The position numbers and the translations under genes were made by a program. DNA of 64,000 nt, taken from NCBI GenBank assembly GCA_025517485.1, contig JAOPKB010000003.1, forward strand, positions 310,001 to 374,000, in the 5' to 3' direction. Positions 35,748 through 45,774 of this stretch are shown in pieces. Positions within the stretch are counted from its first letter, which is position 1. Each line of letters starts with the position of its first letter. This DNA comes from Natronoglomus mannanivorans (GTDB taxonomy: Archaea > Halobacteriota > Halobacteria > Halobacteriales > Natrialbaceae). Below the pieces are notes generated by a model that was not told the DNA's origin, made no database searches, and saw only the letters and a list, made by a program, of their open reading frames with translations.

Positions 35748-36626
35748 CTATTCACGGTCGTGAACCCAGAACTCATCACCGACCGTGACTTCCTTCTTGA
35801 ACAACGGGACCTCGTCTTTGAGCCGGTCGATACCGTCTTCGACCGTCCGAAACGCCTCTCTGCGGTGGCCTGCGAGGACGACGACGAAGACGATGTCCTC
35901 GCCGTCACGAACGACACCCGTCCGGTGGTGCATCTCGACGGCGTACACCCCCTCTCGAGACTCGAGGTCCTCGCGAAGCGCCGCGAGGCGTTCGTCGGCG
36001 ACGCCCTCGTACTTCTCGAACTCGAGGTACTCCGTCCGGTCGTCGTCGTCGAAGTCTTTCGCACGGACGCGTCCGGTGAACGTGGCGATGGCGCCGGCAC
36101 GGTCGGCGTGGGGCGACGTCTTGACGCGGTCGACCAGCGATTCGAGAGTCTCGTAGGGTTCGCGTCGCTCGAGTGTGTCGGCGACCGCGTCGCTCTCGAG
36201 GTCGGCGACGGCCGGGACCCTCGCGAGGACCTCGGTGACCTCGTCTCCGTCCTCGTCCTCGTCCTCGTTCTCGGTAGCCGTCTCTCGGTCCCCGTCGGAG
36301 CCAACGAGAACGCACGGGTACTGCAACTCCGCGACACCGGTGACGACCGCGTAGTCACAGTCCGTCGCGAGCGCATCGAGAGCGTCGCGTACCGAGAGGC
36401 CAGTCCCGGAGGCGAGCCAGTCGCCGTCGACACCGAGTTCGTAGGTGACGTCGCCCCCAACGGTCGGTGACGACTGATCGACGGTTGGCGTTCCATCGGC
36501 GATCGTGGCGTCGTAGCGGACGACGCCGACACGGCCACGGGTGGAGAGTTCGTCGACGAGTCTGTCCACGGCCCGTTCGAGCGTCTCGCGGTTCGTCCCG
36601 CGCCCGATGACTCCGAGTACGTGCAT
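35748..36626 (-). CDS. moaE: molybdopterin synthase catalytic subunit fused to a MobB-like domain
   Basis: A 292-residue fusion. The C-terminal ~140 residues are MoaE, the large subunit that adds sulfur to precursor Z to form molybdopterin (GAIATFTGRVRAKDF, YLEFEKYEGVAD, HHRTGVV, PLFKKEV). The N-terminal ~130 residues (MHVLGVIGRGTNRETLERAV, then YDATIADG) resemble MobB, although the P-loop is not canonical. A run of Glu/Asp (about residues 117-127) joins the halves. The MoaD partner must be encoded elsewhere. Confidence 0.85.
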   Translation of the reverse strand: MHVLGVIGRGTNRETLERAVDRLVDELSTRGRVGVVRYDATIADGTPTVDQSSPTVGGDVTYELGVDGDWLASGTGLSVRDALDALATDCDYAVVTGVAELQYPCVLVGSDGDRETATENEDEDEDGDEVTEVLARVPAVADLESDAVADTLERREPYETLESLVDRVKTSPHADRAGAIATFTGRVRAKDFDDDDRTEYLEFEKYEGVADERLAALREDLESREGVYAVEMHHRTGVVRDGEDIVFVVVLAGHRREAFRTVEDGIDRLKDEVPLFKKEVTVGDEFWVHDRE

Positions 36627-36722
36627 GTACAGAACCTCGTGTGGCCGGGCCTTCTAGGTATCGACACTCGTACTCATCGACGCGTGTGAGTTCGTCTCGA
36701 GCACGGTGCCACAGAGTTGGCA

Positions 36723-36733
36723 ACCCTTAAGAA
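36723..36733 (+). promoter_or_regulatory. probable TATA box of pyrH-lysS
   Basis: acccttaagaa lies 26-36 bases before the pyrH ATG at 36759, the spacing of a leaderless haloarchaeal promoter. Confidence 0.5.
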
Positions 36734-36758
36734 CGCATCCCGGTTACACCGCGGTAGT

Positions 36759-37520
36759 ATGAAAGTGGTCGTCTCCATCGGTGGAAGCGTGCTCGTGCCC
36801 GAACCCGGCGCGGATCGGGTCGCCGCACACGCCGCCGTCGTCGAAGATCTCGTCGCGGATGGCTGTCGGGTCGGTGCCGTCGTCGGGGGCGGCGGCGTCG
36901 CCAGAGAGTACATCGGCGCCGCACGCGATCTCGGCGCGAACGAAATCGAACTCGATCAACTCGGTATCGACGTCACCCGGCTCAACGCCCGCCTGCTCAT
37001 CGCGGCGCTCGGCGAGGAGTCGGTGACGGCACCCGCAGAGGACTACGAGGAGGCCGGCGAGGCCCTCCGTCGGGGGAACCTCTGTGTCATGGGTGGTGTC
37101 GCGCCCGCACAGACGACCGACGCGGTCGGCGCCGCGCTCGCGGAGTACGTCGACGCCGACCTGCTCGTCTACGCCACCAGCGTCTCGGGCGTCTACAGCG
37201 ACGACCCCAACGAGACCGACGACGCGACGAAGTACGACGAGCTCTCCGCGACGGACCTCGTCGACGCCATCGCCGGCCTCGAGATGAACGCCGGCTCCTC
37301 CGCACCCGTCGACCTGCTGGCGGCGAAGATCATCCAGCGCTCGGGGATGCGCACGATCGTTCTCGACGGCACCGATCCCGAGCGGATCGCCCGCGCAGTG
37401 AGGTACGGCGACCACGAGGGGACGGACGTCATCCCCGCGGGAGCGGGCGAAGAACCGACCTACTGGGCGGGTGAGGAGACGACGGACGACCACGACAGCG
37501 AACTCGAGAGCCAGCAATGA
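36759..37520 (+). CDS. pyrH: UMP kinase
   Basis: A 253-residue archaeal UMP kinase that phosphorylates UMP to UDP in pyrimidine synthesis. The amino-acid-kinase fold is shown by MKVVVSIGGSVLVPE, VVGGGGVAREYI, GGVAPAQTTDAV and YATSVSGVYSDDP. It lacks the extra N-terminal segment of bacterial PyrH. The ATG at 36759 follows a TATA-like element at normal spacing. Its stop overlaps the lysS start by four bases (ATGA), so the two genes form an operon. Confidence 0.95.
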   Translation: MKVVVSIGGSVLVPEPGADRVAAHAAVVEDLVADGCRVGAVVGGGGVAREYIGAARDLGANEIELDQLGIDVTRLNARLLIAALGEESVTAPAEDYEEAGEALRRGNLCVMGGVAPAQTTDAVGAALAEYVDADLLVYATSVSGVYSDDPNETDDATKYDELSATDLVDAIAGLEMNAGSSAPVDLLAAKIIQRSGMRTIVLDGTDPERIARAVRYGDHEGTDVIPAGAGEEPTYWAGEETTDDHDSELESQQ

Positions 37521-39217
37521 GCGCCGAGAGCCCCGACGACGTCGACGCCGACGAAGAGAGCAAGCGCGCGACGACCTCGAGTCCGTACACCGTCCAGCGC
37601 GAGGAAGGCGAGGAACACCACGTCTTCTGGGCCGACGCCGTCGCGGACCGCGTCGAGGAGCGAGAGCCCGACGAGCCGATCGTGATCAAAGGCGGCATCT
37701 CGCCGTCGGGCGTCCCCCACCTCGGCAACGTCAACGAGATCATGCGCGGCTACTTCGTCGCCGAGGTCCTGCGCGAACGCGGCCACGAGGTCCGGCAGGT
37801 GTTCACCGCCGACGACCGCGACCCGCTGCGGAAGCTGCCGCGGACGCTCTGTGACCTCGAGGGGAACCTCGTCGACCTCGGCGAGGTGAACGCGGGCGCG
37901 CTCGGGCGAAATCTGGGATCGCCCTACACCGACATTCCGGACCCGTTCGAGTGCTGTGACTCCTACGGCGACCACTTCTCGAACATCATCCAGAACAGTG
38001 CCGACGCCGTCGACGTGCCGATCGAACTCGTCTCAACGACGGAGCTGTACGAGTCGGGGCGACTCGAGGACGTCACCCGGTTCGTCCTCGAGCACCGGGA
38101 TCGCGCTCGCGAGGTCCTCGCCGAGTATCAGAACAAGGTCGACGAGGACTACGTCCCCTTCAACCCGATCTGCGAGGAGTGTGGCAAGGTGACCGAGACG
38201 GTGACGGCGGTCGACGTCGAGGCCGGGACGGTCGACTACCGCTGTACGGACATGGAGGCGGGCGACCAGACGATAACCGGCTGCGGTCACGAGGGTACCG
38301 CGACCCTGCGAGAGGGAAAGATGCCCTGGCGCTTCGAGTGGCCCGCCCAGTGGCAGGTTCTGGGCGTCGACTTCGAACCCTTCGGCAAGGACCACGCCGA
38401 GGGATCGTGGCCCAGCGGCCAGGACGTCGCCCGGAACGTCCTCGAGATCGAGCCGCCGGTCCCGATGGTCTACGAGTGGTTCACCCTAGACGGCGAGCCG
38501 TTCTCCTCTTCGGAGGGAAACGTCATCCTCGTCTCAGACGTCCTCGAACTCCTCGAGCCGGAGGTACTGCGGTACTTCTTCGCGAAGGACCCCTCGAAGG
38601 CGCGGGACTTCAGCGTCGAGCGCCTGGACCTGCTGGTCGACGAGTTCGACCGGTTCGAGGCGATTTACTTCGGCGAAGTCGAGGCCAGCGAAGACGAGCA
38701 GGCGTTCGCCGAGCGGGTGTATCCGTTAGTCGTCGAGGATCCTCAGGAGGACCGCATCCGTCTGCCCTACACCTTCGCTGCGGTGCTCGGCATGACCGAC
38801 GATCCCGACCTGCGCGAGGAGATCGCACGACGCGAGGGACACGTCTCCGAGGACGATCCCGAGTGGGCGATCGAAGACGCGCTGGCCCGCGTCGAGCGGG
38901 CGCGAAACTGGGCCCGACGGACCGAAAACGAGTTCGACTACGAACTCAAGCGCAGCGAGATCCCCGACCACGAGTTCGACGAGGCGACCGAGGCGGCGCT
39001 GGCGGATCTCGCGACGTTCGTCGAGGAGGGCCACGGTCCCGAGGAGATCCAGGGCGAGATCTACGAGGCGGCACGGCGCCACGACGTCCCCGTCGGCGAG
39101 TTCTTTTCGGCCGGCTATCGGCTCTTCTTCGACGAGAGTCAGGGGCCCAAACTGGGCCCGTTCCTCTCGAACGTCGATCGGGAGTTCGTCGTCGACCGAT
39201 TGCGTCGAGAGCGCTAA
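37517..39217 (+). CDS. lysS: class I lysyl-tRNA synthetase
   Basis: A 566-residue class I LysRS, the archaeal form that charges tRNA-Lys. It shows the HIGH-like HLGN at residues 68-71 (GISPSGVPHLGN), a KMSKS-like SSSEGN near residue 333, and a zinc-ribbon-like pair of cysteine clusters (CEECGK, then GCGH). An acidic N-terminal extension of ~22 residues precedes the core. It is translationally coupled to pyrH. Confidence 0.95.
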   Translation: MSAESPDDVDADEESKRATTSSPYTVQREEGEEHHVFWADAVADRVEEREPDEPIVIKGGISPSGVPHLGNVNEIMRGYFVAEVLRERGHEVRQVFTADDRDPLRKLPRTLCDLEGNLVDLGEVNAGALGRNLGSPYTDIPDPFECCDSYGDHFSNIIQNSADAVDVPIELVSTTELYESGRLEDVTRFVLEHRDRAREVLAEYQNKVDEDYVPFNPICEECGKVTETVTAVDVEAGTVDYRCTDMEAGDQTITGCGHEGTATLREGKMPWRFEWPAQWQVLGVDFEPFGKDHAEGSWPSGQDVARNVLEIEPPVPMVYEWFTLDGEPFSSSEGNVILVSDVLELLEPEVLRYFFAKDPSKARDFSVERLDLLVDEFDRFEAIYFGEVEASEDEQAFAERVYPLVVEDPQEDRIRLPYTFAAVLGMTDDPDLREEIARREGHVSEDDPEWAIEDALARVERARNWARRTENEFDYELKRSEIPDHEFDEATEAALADLATFVEEGHGPEEIQGEIYEAARRHDVPVGEFFSAGYRLFFDESQGPKLGPFLSNVDREFVVDRLRRER

Positions 39218-39301
39218 GCGGATGATACCGTTGCACCCACCTCGGTCTCGTCCCCACCCCAGACAAAAGCCCTTTGAGAACGCCCACCTGAGAGAATAGC
39301 A

Positions 39302-41143
39302 ATGGACGACGGTTCTCTCACTGTTGCTGTCTTCGTCGCGTTCATCGAGGCCTACGTCTCGAGTCCGTGGACGTGGGTCTTCGCCGGGATCGCCGCCTAC
39401 TGGCTCGGTATTATCCTGCTCCGCCAGCGCAATCTCCTGCCGGACTACGTCGGCGCACAGGGACCGATTCTGACGATTCACACGAAACGAGGTCGGGACT
39501 TCCTCGACTGGCTCGCCGGCCCGAAACGCTTCTGGCGGGCGTGGGCGAACCTCGGCGTCGGCATCGCGCTCGTCGTGATGGTGAGTATGTTCCTCGTGCT
39601 GGTCACCGCCGCCTACGCCGCCCTCCAGACGACCGAGGCGACGGCCGTCCAGCAGCCACGGAACGTCCTCGTCATCCCCGGCGTCAACGACTTCCTGCCG
39701 CTGTCGGCGACACCGGGAATCGTCTTCGGGCTCCTCGTCGGCCTCGTCGTCCACGAGGGCGGCCACGGACTGCTCTGTCGCGTCGAGGACATCGACATCG
39801 AATCGATGGGCGTCGCGATGCTCGCTGTCCTCCCGATCGGCGCCTTCGTCGAACCCGATCAGGAGAGCCAGCGATCGGCCAGTCGCGGCGGCCAGACCCG
39901 GATGTTCGCCGCCGGCGTCACGAACAACTTCGCGGTTACGATCCTCGCGTTCGCACTCCTGTTCGGCCCGATCGCCGGCTCGATCGCCGTCGCCCCCGGC
40001 GCGGCCGTCGGCGGCGTCCTCCCCGGTTCACCGGCGGCGGACGCGGGCATCGAAGCGAACGATCGGATCACCGCCATCGAGGGGACGACCGTCGAGAACA
40101 ACACCGCCCTCGAGTCGACGCTCGCCGAGGACGGACCGGCCGAGATCACGGTCGAACGCAACGGCGAGGAGACGACGACCGTCGATCGGGCGCCGATCGT
40201 CACGGCGGCCGTCGAGAACGGGCCGGCGGGTGTCGACGTCGGCGACATGATCGTGGCGGTCGACGGCGATCGCGTCGTCTCCGAACAGGGGCTCCGAGCG
40301 GCCGTCGCAGAGACCGAACGGCCGACGCTGACGATCGAGCGGGCTGACGGCGAGACGGTCGAGCGGGCGGTCGCGATCGGCGCGGCGACACAGGTTAGCG
40401 ACGACCCGCTCGAGGCGGCCGGTGCACCCTCGGGCGCGTCGTTCGTGATCACCTCGTTCGACGGCGAGCGGATCATCTCCAACGGCGACCTCCTCGAGGT
40501 ACTCGAGGGGACCAGCCCGGACGACGAGGTGGTGGTAGCCGGCTATCACGGCGATGACCGCGTCGAGTACGACGTCACCCTCGCGGACCATCCGCGAGGC
40601 GAGCAGGGCTACCTCGGGATTACGCCCACGGCCGGCATCTCCGGGTTCAGCCTGAGCGATACCTTCGGCCTCGAGTTGTATCCCGCCGAGACGTTCCTGG
40701 CGGCGCTGGGTGGCGGTGACAGTGATGCATTCGGCGCGCTCGCCGACTCGTTCCTCGGGAAGATCGCCATCGCGTTGTTCCTGCCGATCTTCGCGTTCGC
40801 TGGCGACATGCCGTTCAACTTCGCCGGCTTCACCGGCGGAATCCAGAACTTCTACGAGGTTCAGGGCTCGCTGGCCATGTTCGGTGACTGGACGATCTTC
40901 ATGGTCGCGAACCTGCTATTCTGGACCGGCTGGATCAACGTCCAGCTCGGCTTTTTCAACTGCATTCCGGCGTTCCCGCTCGACGGGGGGCACATCCTCC
41001 GGACGAGCACCGAAGCCGTCGTCTCCCGGCTCCCGATCGACGCGAACAGGGGGATGGTCCGCTCAGTGACGACGACGATCGGACTACTGATGCTGGGCAG
41101 TTTCCTGCTCATGTTGTTCGGGCCGCAGTTGTTCGGCGGCTGA
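39302..41143 (+). CDS. site-2 protease with PDZ-like domains
   Basis: A 613-residue membrane metalloprotease of family M50. A first membrane helix lies at about 18-38. The zinc motif VHEGGHGLL gives His 151, Glu 152 and His 155, and the second motif CIPAFPLDGGH has Asp 561. Between them lie two or three PDZ-like domains (about 235-430), with GSPAADAGIEANDRI and GPAGVDVGDMIVAV. PDZ domains in this family gate access to substrates. The target is unknown. It lies 84 bases behind lysS. Confidence 0.92.
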   Translation: MDDGSLTVAVFVAFIEAYVSSPWTWVFAGIAAYWLGIILLRQRNLLPDYVGAQGPILTIHTKRGRDFLDWLAGPKRFWRAWANLGVGIALVVMVSMFLVLVTAAYAALQTTEATAVQQPRNVLVIPGVNDFLPLSATPGIVFGLLVGLVVHEGGHGLLCRVEDIDIESMGVAMLAVLPIGAFVEPDQESQRSASRGGQTRMFAAGVTNNFAVTILAFALLFGPIAGSIAVAPGAAVGGVLPGSPAADAGIEANDRITAIEGTTVENNTALESTLAEDGPAEITVERNGEETTTVDRAPIVTAAVENGPAGVDVGDMIVAVDGDRVVSEQGLRAAVAETERPTLTIERADGETVERAVAIGAATQVSDDPLEAAGAPSGASFVITSFDGERIISNGDLLEVLEGTSPDDEVVVAGYHGDDRVEYDVTLADHPRGEQGYLGITPTAGISGFSLSDTFGLELYPAETFLAALGGGDSDAFGALADSFLGKIAIALFLPIFAFAGDMPFNFAGFTGGIQNFYEVQGSLAMFGDWTIFMVANLLFWTGWINVQLGFFNCIPAFPLDGGHILRTSTEAVVSRLPIDANRGMVRSVTTTIGLLMLGSFLLMLFGPQLFGG

Positions 41144-41353
41144 GCGGGCGGGTCCCGTTTTTGTTCCCGTTTCCGTTCCTGTTCCTCGCTACCGCTCTCG
41201 GTATCGATCGCTTCAGACTCGTCTTCACCAGCTCGTATGCCGACCGCTGCCGATCGGATCTCGTGTGAGTCGTGACTCGAGTGACGTCCAGTCTCTCGAG
41301 GCCAGCCCGAACCGAAGGAGAGCGATACCCGAAAACGGAGTCGAACTCGAGGG

Positions 41354-41875
41354 TTACTCGTCGTCGATTCCGTGGCGCTCGTAGAACTCCTCGGGCGTCT
41401 CGGTGATGCGTTCGAAGTCGGTCTCGAAGTAGTGTTCGTGGTGGCGAACCAGCTGTTCGACGATCCAGGCGCTGAACTCCTCGTCGAAGCGCCACTCCCC
41501 CTCGAGGTGCGGGATTTCGAACCGATCGTCGGTCGAGAAGGCCGCGTAGACGTGGAAGAATCCGAGGATGACGTCGGCGAAGTCGTGTGCCTTCTCCGAG
41601 CCTCGTTCGCGACGGTCTTCGAGTTCGTCGTGACCCGCATCGGTGAGTTCGAAGTACTTCCGATCGGGTTCGTCTTCGCGTTCGATTCGCTCGGTCCATC
41701 CCTTCTCCTCGAACTTGTAGAGAATGGGATAGACGGATCCATACGACGGCTCCCAGTGCCCCCCACTGAGGTCGCGGATCTCTTTGAGGATCTCGTAGCC
41801 GTACCTCGGTTTCTCCTCGAGGAGTTCGAGGACGAGGTAGGCGATCAACCCCTTCGGCGGCCCACTTTTCCGCAT
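41354..41875 (-). CDS. PadR-family transcriptional regulator
   Basis: A 173-residue regulator with an N-terminal winged helix (GLIAYLVLELLEEKPRYGYEI, then WEPSYGSVYPILYKFEEKGW) and the wing EREDEPDRKYFELTDAG. The C-terminal ~90 residues form the helical dimerisation part. It is divergent from the lipoprotein remnant and separated from the upstream protease by ~210 GC-rich bases. The controlled genes are not evident. Confidence 0.9.
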   Translation of the reverse strand: MRKSGPPKGLIAYLVLELLEEKPRYGYEILKEIRDLSGGHWEPSYGSVYPILYKFEEKGWTERIEREDEPDRKYFELTDAGHDELEDRRERGSEKAHDFADVILGFFHVYAAFSTDDRFEIPHLEGEWRFDEEFSAWIVEQLVRHHEHYFETDFERITETPEEFYERHGIDDE

Positions 41876-42151
41876 GTGATCGATGATTTAAACGGGGATA
41901 CGTAAAGGGTTTCGGTCAGCAGCAATGCGAGTATGTGCGGTTTAGAGCGACCGAGACGGCCAGATATGGGATCGAATGAGTTCGAATGTCGAAATCTATA
42001 ATAAATCCTATTAGAAGTAATCGACTGGTCGAATGGATCTGCCGAACGAGTCGACGTGAAACGGGGCGTAGCACTCGCCCATCCTAGTACAGCGCGATCG
42101 GGATTCACCGGGGTTCGCTCGAAACGCCGGTCGGTCGGCGACGAAACGGCG

Positions 42152-42631
42152 ATGGTCGTCGACGAACTCGACCCCGCGTACCTCGAGTCCGACGAGAACG
42201 CGACGGTGTCGTATCGCGTCTGGGTCGACGGCGCGACGAGTTCGGCGTACGCTCGAGCGGAGGATCGCTCGGGGGCGGTCTCCTACCGGCCAGCGCCCGG
42301 CTACGTCTCGTTCGAACCGGGGACGCCGGTCTCGTTGCTCAGCCTCTACGGCGCCGTCGAGACCGTCACCGTCGAACGCCACGACGGGGGCGAACGCTAC
42401 CGACTCGAGGGAACGGGTGACCTCGACGTCTACGGCAACACCACCGTCGAACTCCTGCTCACCGAGCGTGGCTACGTCGAGTCGTATTCCATCGAAGTGA
42501 GAGACGGCAGTCGCATCATCGAATACGAGGGTGGCTTCGAACCCGACGACGACCTCGACCTCGAACTCGAACTCGAGGAACCCGAGTGGCTCGCAGAGGC
42601 GAAGGCGGAAATCGAGTCCGAGTGGGAGTGA
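42152..42631 (+). pseudogene. N-terminally truncated DUF7537-like lipoprotein remnant
   Basis: A 159-residue reading whose content (VSYRPAPGYVSFEPGTPVS, VYGNTTVELLLTERGYV, then SIEVRDGSRIIEY) looks like the C-terminal half of the haloarchaeal DUF7537 lipoprotein family. No signal peptide or lipobox is found upstream. The frame extends to 42056 but with shadow-like sequence, and AT-rich DNA precedes that. It is probably a decayed gene missing its export part; a short intact cytoplasmic protein is less likely. Confidence 0.5.
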
Positions 42632-42712
42632 CGTTTCACAGACGAACGCCGACCGGCGGCGTCCGAGGAGCAAACCCGTTCCTTCTTACGGACCCCACCC
42701 CAACGCGCGAGC

Positions 42713-44293
42713 ATGGAACGACGGCAACCGCCACAGACCGAAGAGGGCTGGTACGTCCTGCACGACTTCCGGTCGATCGACTGGGACGCCTGGCGCGACG
42801 CGCCCGAACGAACCCGAGAACGCGCGATCGAGGAAGGGGTCGACTACCTGACCGCCTGCGAGCGACTCGAGGACGTGAGCGAGCGCGAAGCCGAAGCCGA
42901 GAGCGAGGGCAAAGGTGACTCGGCGACCTACGCCGTCCTCGGGCACAAGGCCGACCTCCTGTTCGTCCACCTGCGACCGTCGATGGCCGACCTCGACGTC
43001 CTCGAGCGTCAGTTCGAGGGAACCGCCCTCGCGGCGTTCACCGAGCGGACCGACTCCTACGTCTCGGTGACCGAGGTCTCGGGCTACATGTCCCAAGACT
43101 ACTTCGACGAGGACGCGGAGGTCGAGGACACCGGGATCGCGCGATACATCCAGTCGCGACTCCATCCGGAGATTCCCGACAGCGAGTACGTCAACTTCTA
43201 CCCGATGGACAAACGCCGCGGCCCGGAGGACAACTGGTACGACCTGCCCTTCGACGAGCGCGCCGAGCACCTCTCGGCTCACGGCGACATCGGCCGCGAC
43301 TATGCAGGAAAGGTCACCCAGATCATCACCGGCAGCGTCGGTTTCGACGACCACGAGTGGGGCGTCACCCTCTTCGCCGACGATCCGACCGACATCAAGG
43401 ACTTGCTCTACGAGATGCGCTTCGACCCGTCGACCTCGCGCTTCGCGGAGTTCGGTCGGTTCCGCTTCGGTCGGCGGTTCGCACCCGAGAACCTCGGGGC
43501 GTATCTGGCTGGCGAGCCGGTGTCCCAAGAGGTATCAGACGGGCACGGTCACGGTCACGGGAGCGGGCACGGACACGGTAGTGCTCACGGACACGGACAC
43601 ACCCACGGCGGCGAAAGCGACGGGCACCACGGCGGGGCGAGTCACGGCCACGAACACGGACACGACCACGGGAGCGAAGCCGAATCCGAGACCGACCACG
43701 GCGACGACGTCCGCGGCGAACTCGAGGAGATGGGCGTCTACGCGGGCAAACCCCACGGCGAAGACGTCCACGCGGTCGTCCTCTATTCGGCGGCCGAGCC
43801 CGACGAGTTGTTCGAGGAGGTGACCGGCCTCCGTGCGAACTTCGACCACTACGACACGCACGTGAAGACCGCGGTCTACGAGTCCCAGGATCCGGAGTCC
43901 GAGACCGCTGTCGTCAGCCTCTGGGAGACCGACCGCGCGGCGAATACGGCCGCGGGATTCCTCGCGGACCTCCCCGAGGTCGTTCGGCAAGCGGGCGACG
44001 ACGAGACGGATTCCTGGGGCACGATGGGTATGTTCTACACCGTCAAACCGGAACACCGCGAGGACTTCGTCGGGACGTTCGAGGAGGTCGGCGGCGTCTT
44101 AGGAGAGATGGATGGCCACCGCAAGACCGACCTGCTGGCCAACCGCGAAAACGAGAACGACATGTTCATCGCCAGTCGCTGGGACTCCCGCGAGGACGCG
44201 ATGGCCTTCTTCCGCAGCGACGACTTCTCCCAGACCGTCGAGTGGGGTCGAGACGTCCTCGCGGACCGGCCGCGACACGTCTTCCTCGCCTGA
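42713..44293 (+). CDS. pitA: PitA-like fusion of a chlorite-dismutase/HemQ-type domain and an ABM domain
   Basis: A 526-residue heme-protein fusion matching the architecture described for Haloferax PitA. The N-terminal Cld/HemQ-like domain (about 10-270) contains YMSQDYF, YVNFYPMDKRRG, NWYDLPFDERAEHL, and GHKADLLFVHLRP. A linker of about 60 residues rich in His-Gly pairs (about 278-330) leads to an ABM-type dimeric alpha/beta barrel (about 345-526), which has a second, related half. Cld/HemQ relatives bind heme or decarboxylate coproheme; the His-rich linker could bind metal. The exact reaction in archaea is inferred. Confidence 0.9.
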   Translation: MERRQPPQTEEGWYVLHDFRSIDWDAWRDAPERTRERAIEEGVDYLTACERLEDVSEREAEAESEGKGDSATYAVLGHKADLLFVHLRPSMADLDVLERQFEGTALAAFTERTDSYVSVTEVSGYMSQDYFDEDAEVEDTGIARYIQSRLHPEIPDSEYVNFYPMDKRRGPEDNWYDLPFDERAEHLSAHGDIGRDYAGKVTQIITGSVGFDDHEWGVTLFADDPTDIKDLLYEMRFDPSTSRFAEFGRFRFGRRFAPENLGAYLAGEPVSQEVSDGHGHGHGSGHGHGSAHGHGHTHGGESDGHHGGASHGHEHGHDHGSEAESETDHGDDVRGELEEMGVYAGKPHGEDVHAVVLYSAAEPDELFEEVTGLRANFDHYDTHVKTAVYESQDPESETAVVSLWETDRAANTAAGFLADLPEVVRQAGDDETDSWGTMGMFYTVKPEHREDFVGTFEEVGGVLGEMDGHRKTDLLANRENENDMFIASRWDSREDAMAFFRSDDFSQTVEWGRDVLADRPRHVFLA

Positions 44294-44342
44294 TCTCGAG
44301 TTGTCGGTCGGTTCATCCGGCCAGTGGTCTACGGGGCGGCTT

Positions 44343-44756
44343 TCATTCGTCTTTCGCCGGGAACTCGCCCGCCGGAACGACCGTACACTCCGGGAGCTCG
44401 TTCAACTCCTCTTCCGGCCCCGGTGGGGCGTACACCGCGAGCAGTTTGAGCGTCTCCCAGCCCGTATTCTGGGTGCCGTGTTCGACGCCCTGAGGGACGA
44501 AGATCATCTCGCCCGCCGATACGTCTCGGGTATCGCCGTCGACCGTCTGTTCGCCCTCCCCGCTGACGACGTAGAGGACCTCGTCGCTATCGGGATGCGT
44601 GTGGAGTTCGTGCCCAGTTCCCGGCTCCAGTTGGACGATCCCCGCGCTGAACCGCTCGGAGCCGTTCACGTCGGGCGAGGCCATCCACTTGATCGTTCCC
44701 CAGTCTAACACCTGCGTCGATACGTCTTCGCCGCTCACGAAGTAGTCGTCCGTCAT
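44343..44756 (-). CDS. single-domain cupin protein
   Basis: A 137-residue cupin. The metal motif GHELHTHPDSDEVLYVVSGEGE-type block (two His, a Glu and a downstream His in VPQGVEHGTQNTG) is intact. It is likely a small metal-dependent isomerase, dioxygenase or sugar-binding protein. It is divergent from the TIM-barrel gene, and this region holds other sugar- or acid-metabolism genes. No substrate can be named. Confidence 0.87.
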   Translation of the reverse strand: MTDDYFVSGEDVSTQVLDWGTIKWMASPDVNGSERFSAGIVQLEPGTGHELHTHPDSDEVLYVVSGEGEQTVDGDTRDVSAGEMIFVPQGVEHGTQNTGWETLKLLAVYAPPGPEEELNELPECTVVPAGEFPAKDE

Positions 44757-44931
44757 TGGTCCTTTCGTTCTGTGTGAGTATCCATCACCAAATATAATTT
44801 TGTACCTCCGAAGAACGGTGAGCGGTCGACCGGCCGAATTCGGTCACGGTCCCCCGACGACGCGGGAGCGACGCACGAGGAATGCCGGAACAGGAATACT
44901 GAAGAACTGTCGTGTGTGTTACCGAGTAACT

Positions 44932-45765
44932 ATGAAATTCACGAGAGAAGCGTCGCTCGAGCGACTCGAGGAGACGGTCGAGACCGGCGACCCGATCGTC
45001 GGCGCGGGTGCGGGAACGGGAATCTCGGCGAAGTTCGCCGAGCGCGGCGGCGTCGACCTGCTCATCATCTACAACTCCGGGCGCTACCGGATGAACGGAC
45101 GGGGGTCGCTCGCCGGACTGCTTCCCTACGGCGACGCGAACGAGATCGTCACGGAGATGGGCCACGAGGTGCTGCCGGTCGTCGAAGACACGCCGGTGCT
45201 GGCGGGGGTCAACGGAACGGACCCGTTCCGCGATATGGGCGTGTTCATCGAGGACCTGAAACGTCGCGGGTTCTCCGGCGTCCAGAACTTCCCGACGGTG
45301 GGGCTCATCGACGAGGACAGCCAGTTCCGGGCGAACTTGGAGGAGACCGGGATGGGCTACGACGAGGAGGTCGAGATGATCCGAGAGGCCCACGAGCGGG
45401 GAATGCTCACCTGTCCCTACGTCTTCTCGGAAGCGCAAGCGCGAGAGATGACCGAAGCCGGTGCGGACGTAATCGTCTCGCACATGGGGTTGACCACCTC
45501 GGGTGACATCGGTGCCGAAACCGCGATGGACCTCGAGGAAGCGGCGACGGAAGTCCAGGCCCACCACGACGCCGCGACGGCCGTCGACGAGGACGTGATC
45601 GTCATCTGTCACGGCGGCCCGATCGCACAACCCGAGGACGCGAAGTACGTCCTGAACAACACCGAGGGCGTCGTCGGGTTCTTCGGCGCGTCCAGCATCG
45701 AACGGCTGCCGACCGAGGGCGCGATCGAGAACCAGGCGCGGCAGTTCAAAGAGATCGACTTCTGA
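44932..45765 (+). CDS. TIM-barrel protein of the phosphoenolpyruvate-hydrolase-like family (Tm-1 C-terminal domain type)
   Basis: A 277-residue TIM barrel with PIVGAGAGTGISAKF, NSGRYRMNGRGSLAGLLPYGDAN, GVQNFPTVGLID and SHMGLTTSG, as in the family fused to UPF0261 in tomato Tm-1. Start at 44932 (MKFTREASLERLEETV). Only nine bases separate it from the UPF0261 gene, so the two are an operon and probably one functional unit. Some family members are annotated as PEP hydrolases or aldolase-like; the reaction here is unknown. Confidence 0.87.
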   Translation: MKFTREASLERLEETVETGDPIVGAGAGTGISAKFAERGGVDLLIIYNSGRYRMNGRGSLAGLLPYGDANEIVTEMGHEVLPVVEDTPVLAGVNGTDPFRDMGVFIEDLKRRGFSGVQNFPTVGLIDEDSQFRANLEETGMGYDEEVEMIREAHERGMLTCPYVFSEAQAREMTEAGADVIVSHMGLTTSGDIGAETAMDLEEAATEVQAHHDAATAVDEDVIVICHGGPIAQPEDAKYVLNNTEGVVGFFGASSIERLPTEGAIENQARQFKEIDF

Positions 45766-45774
45766 CCGACCCAC

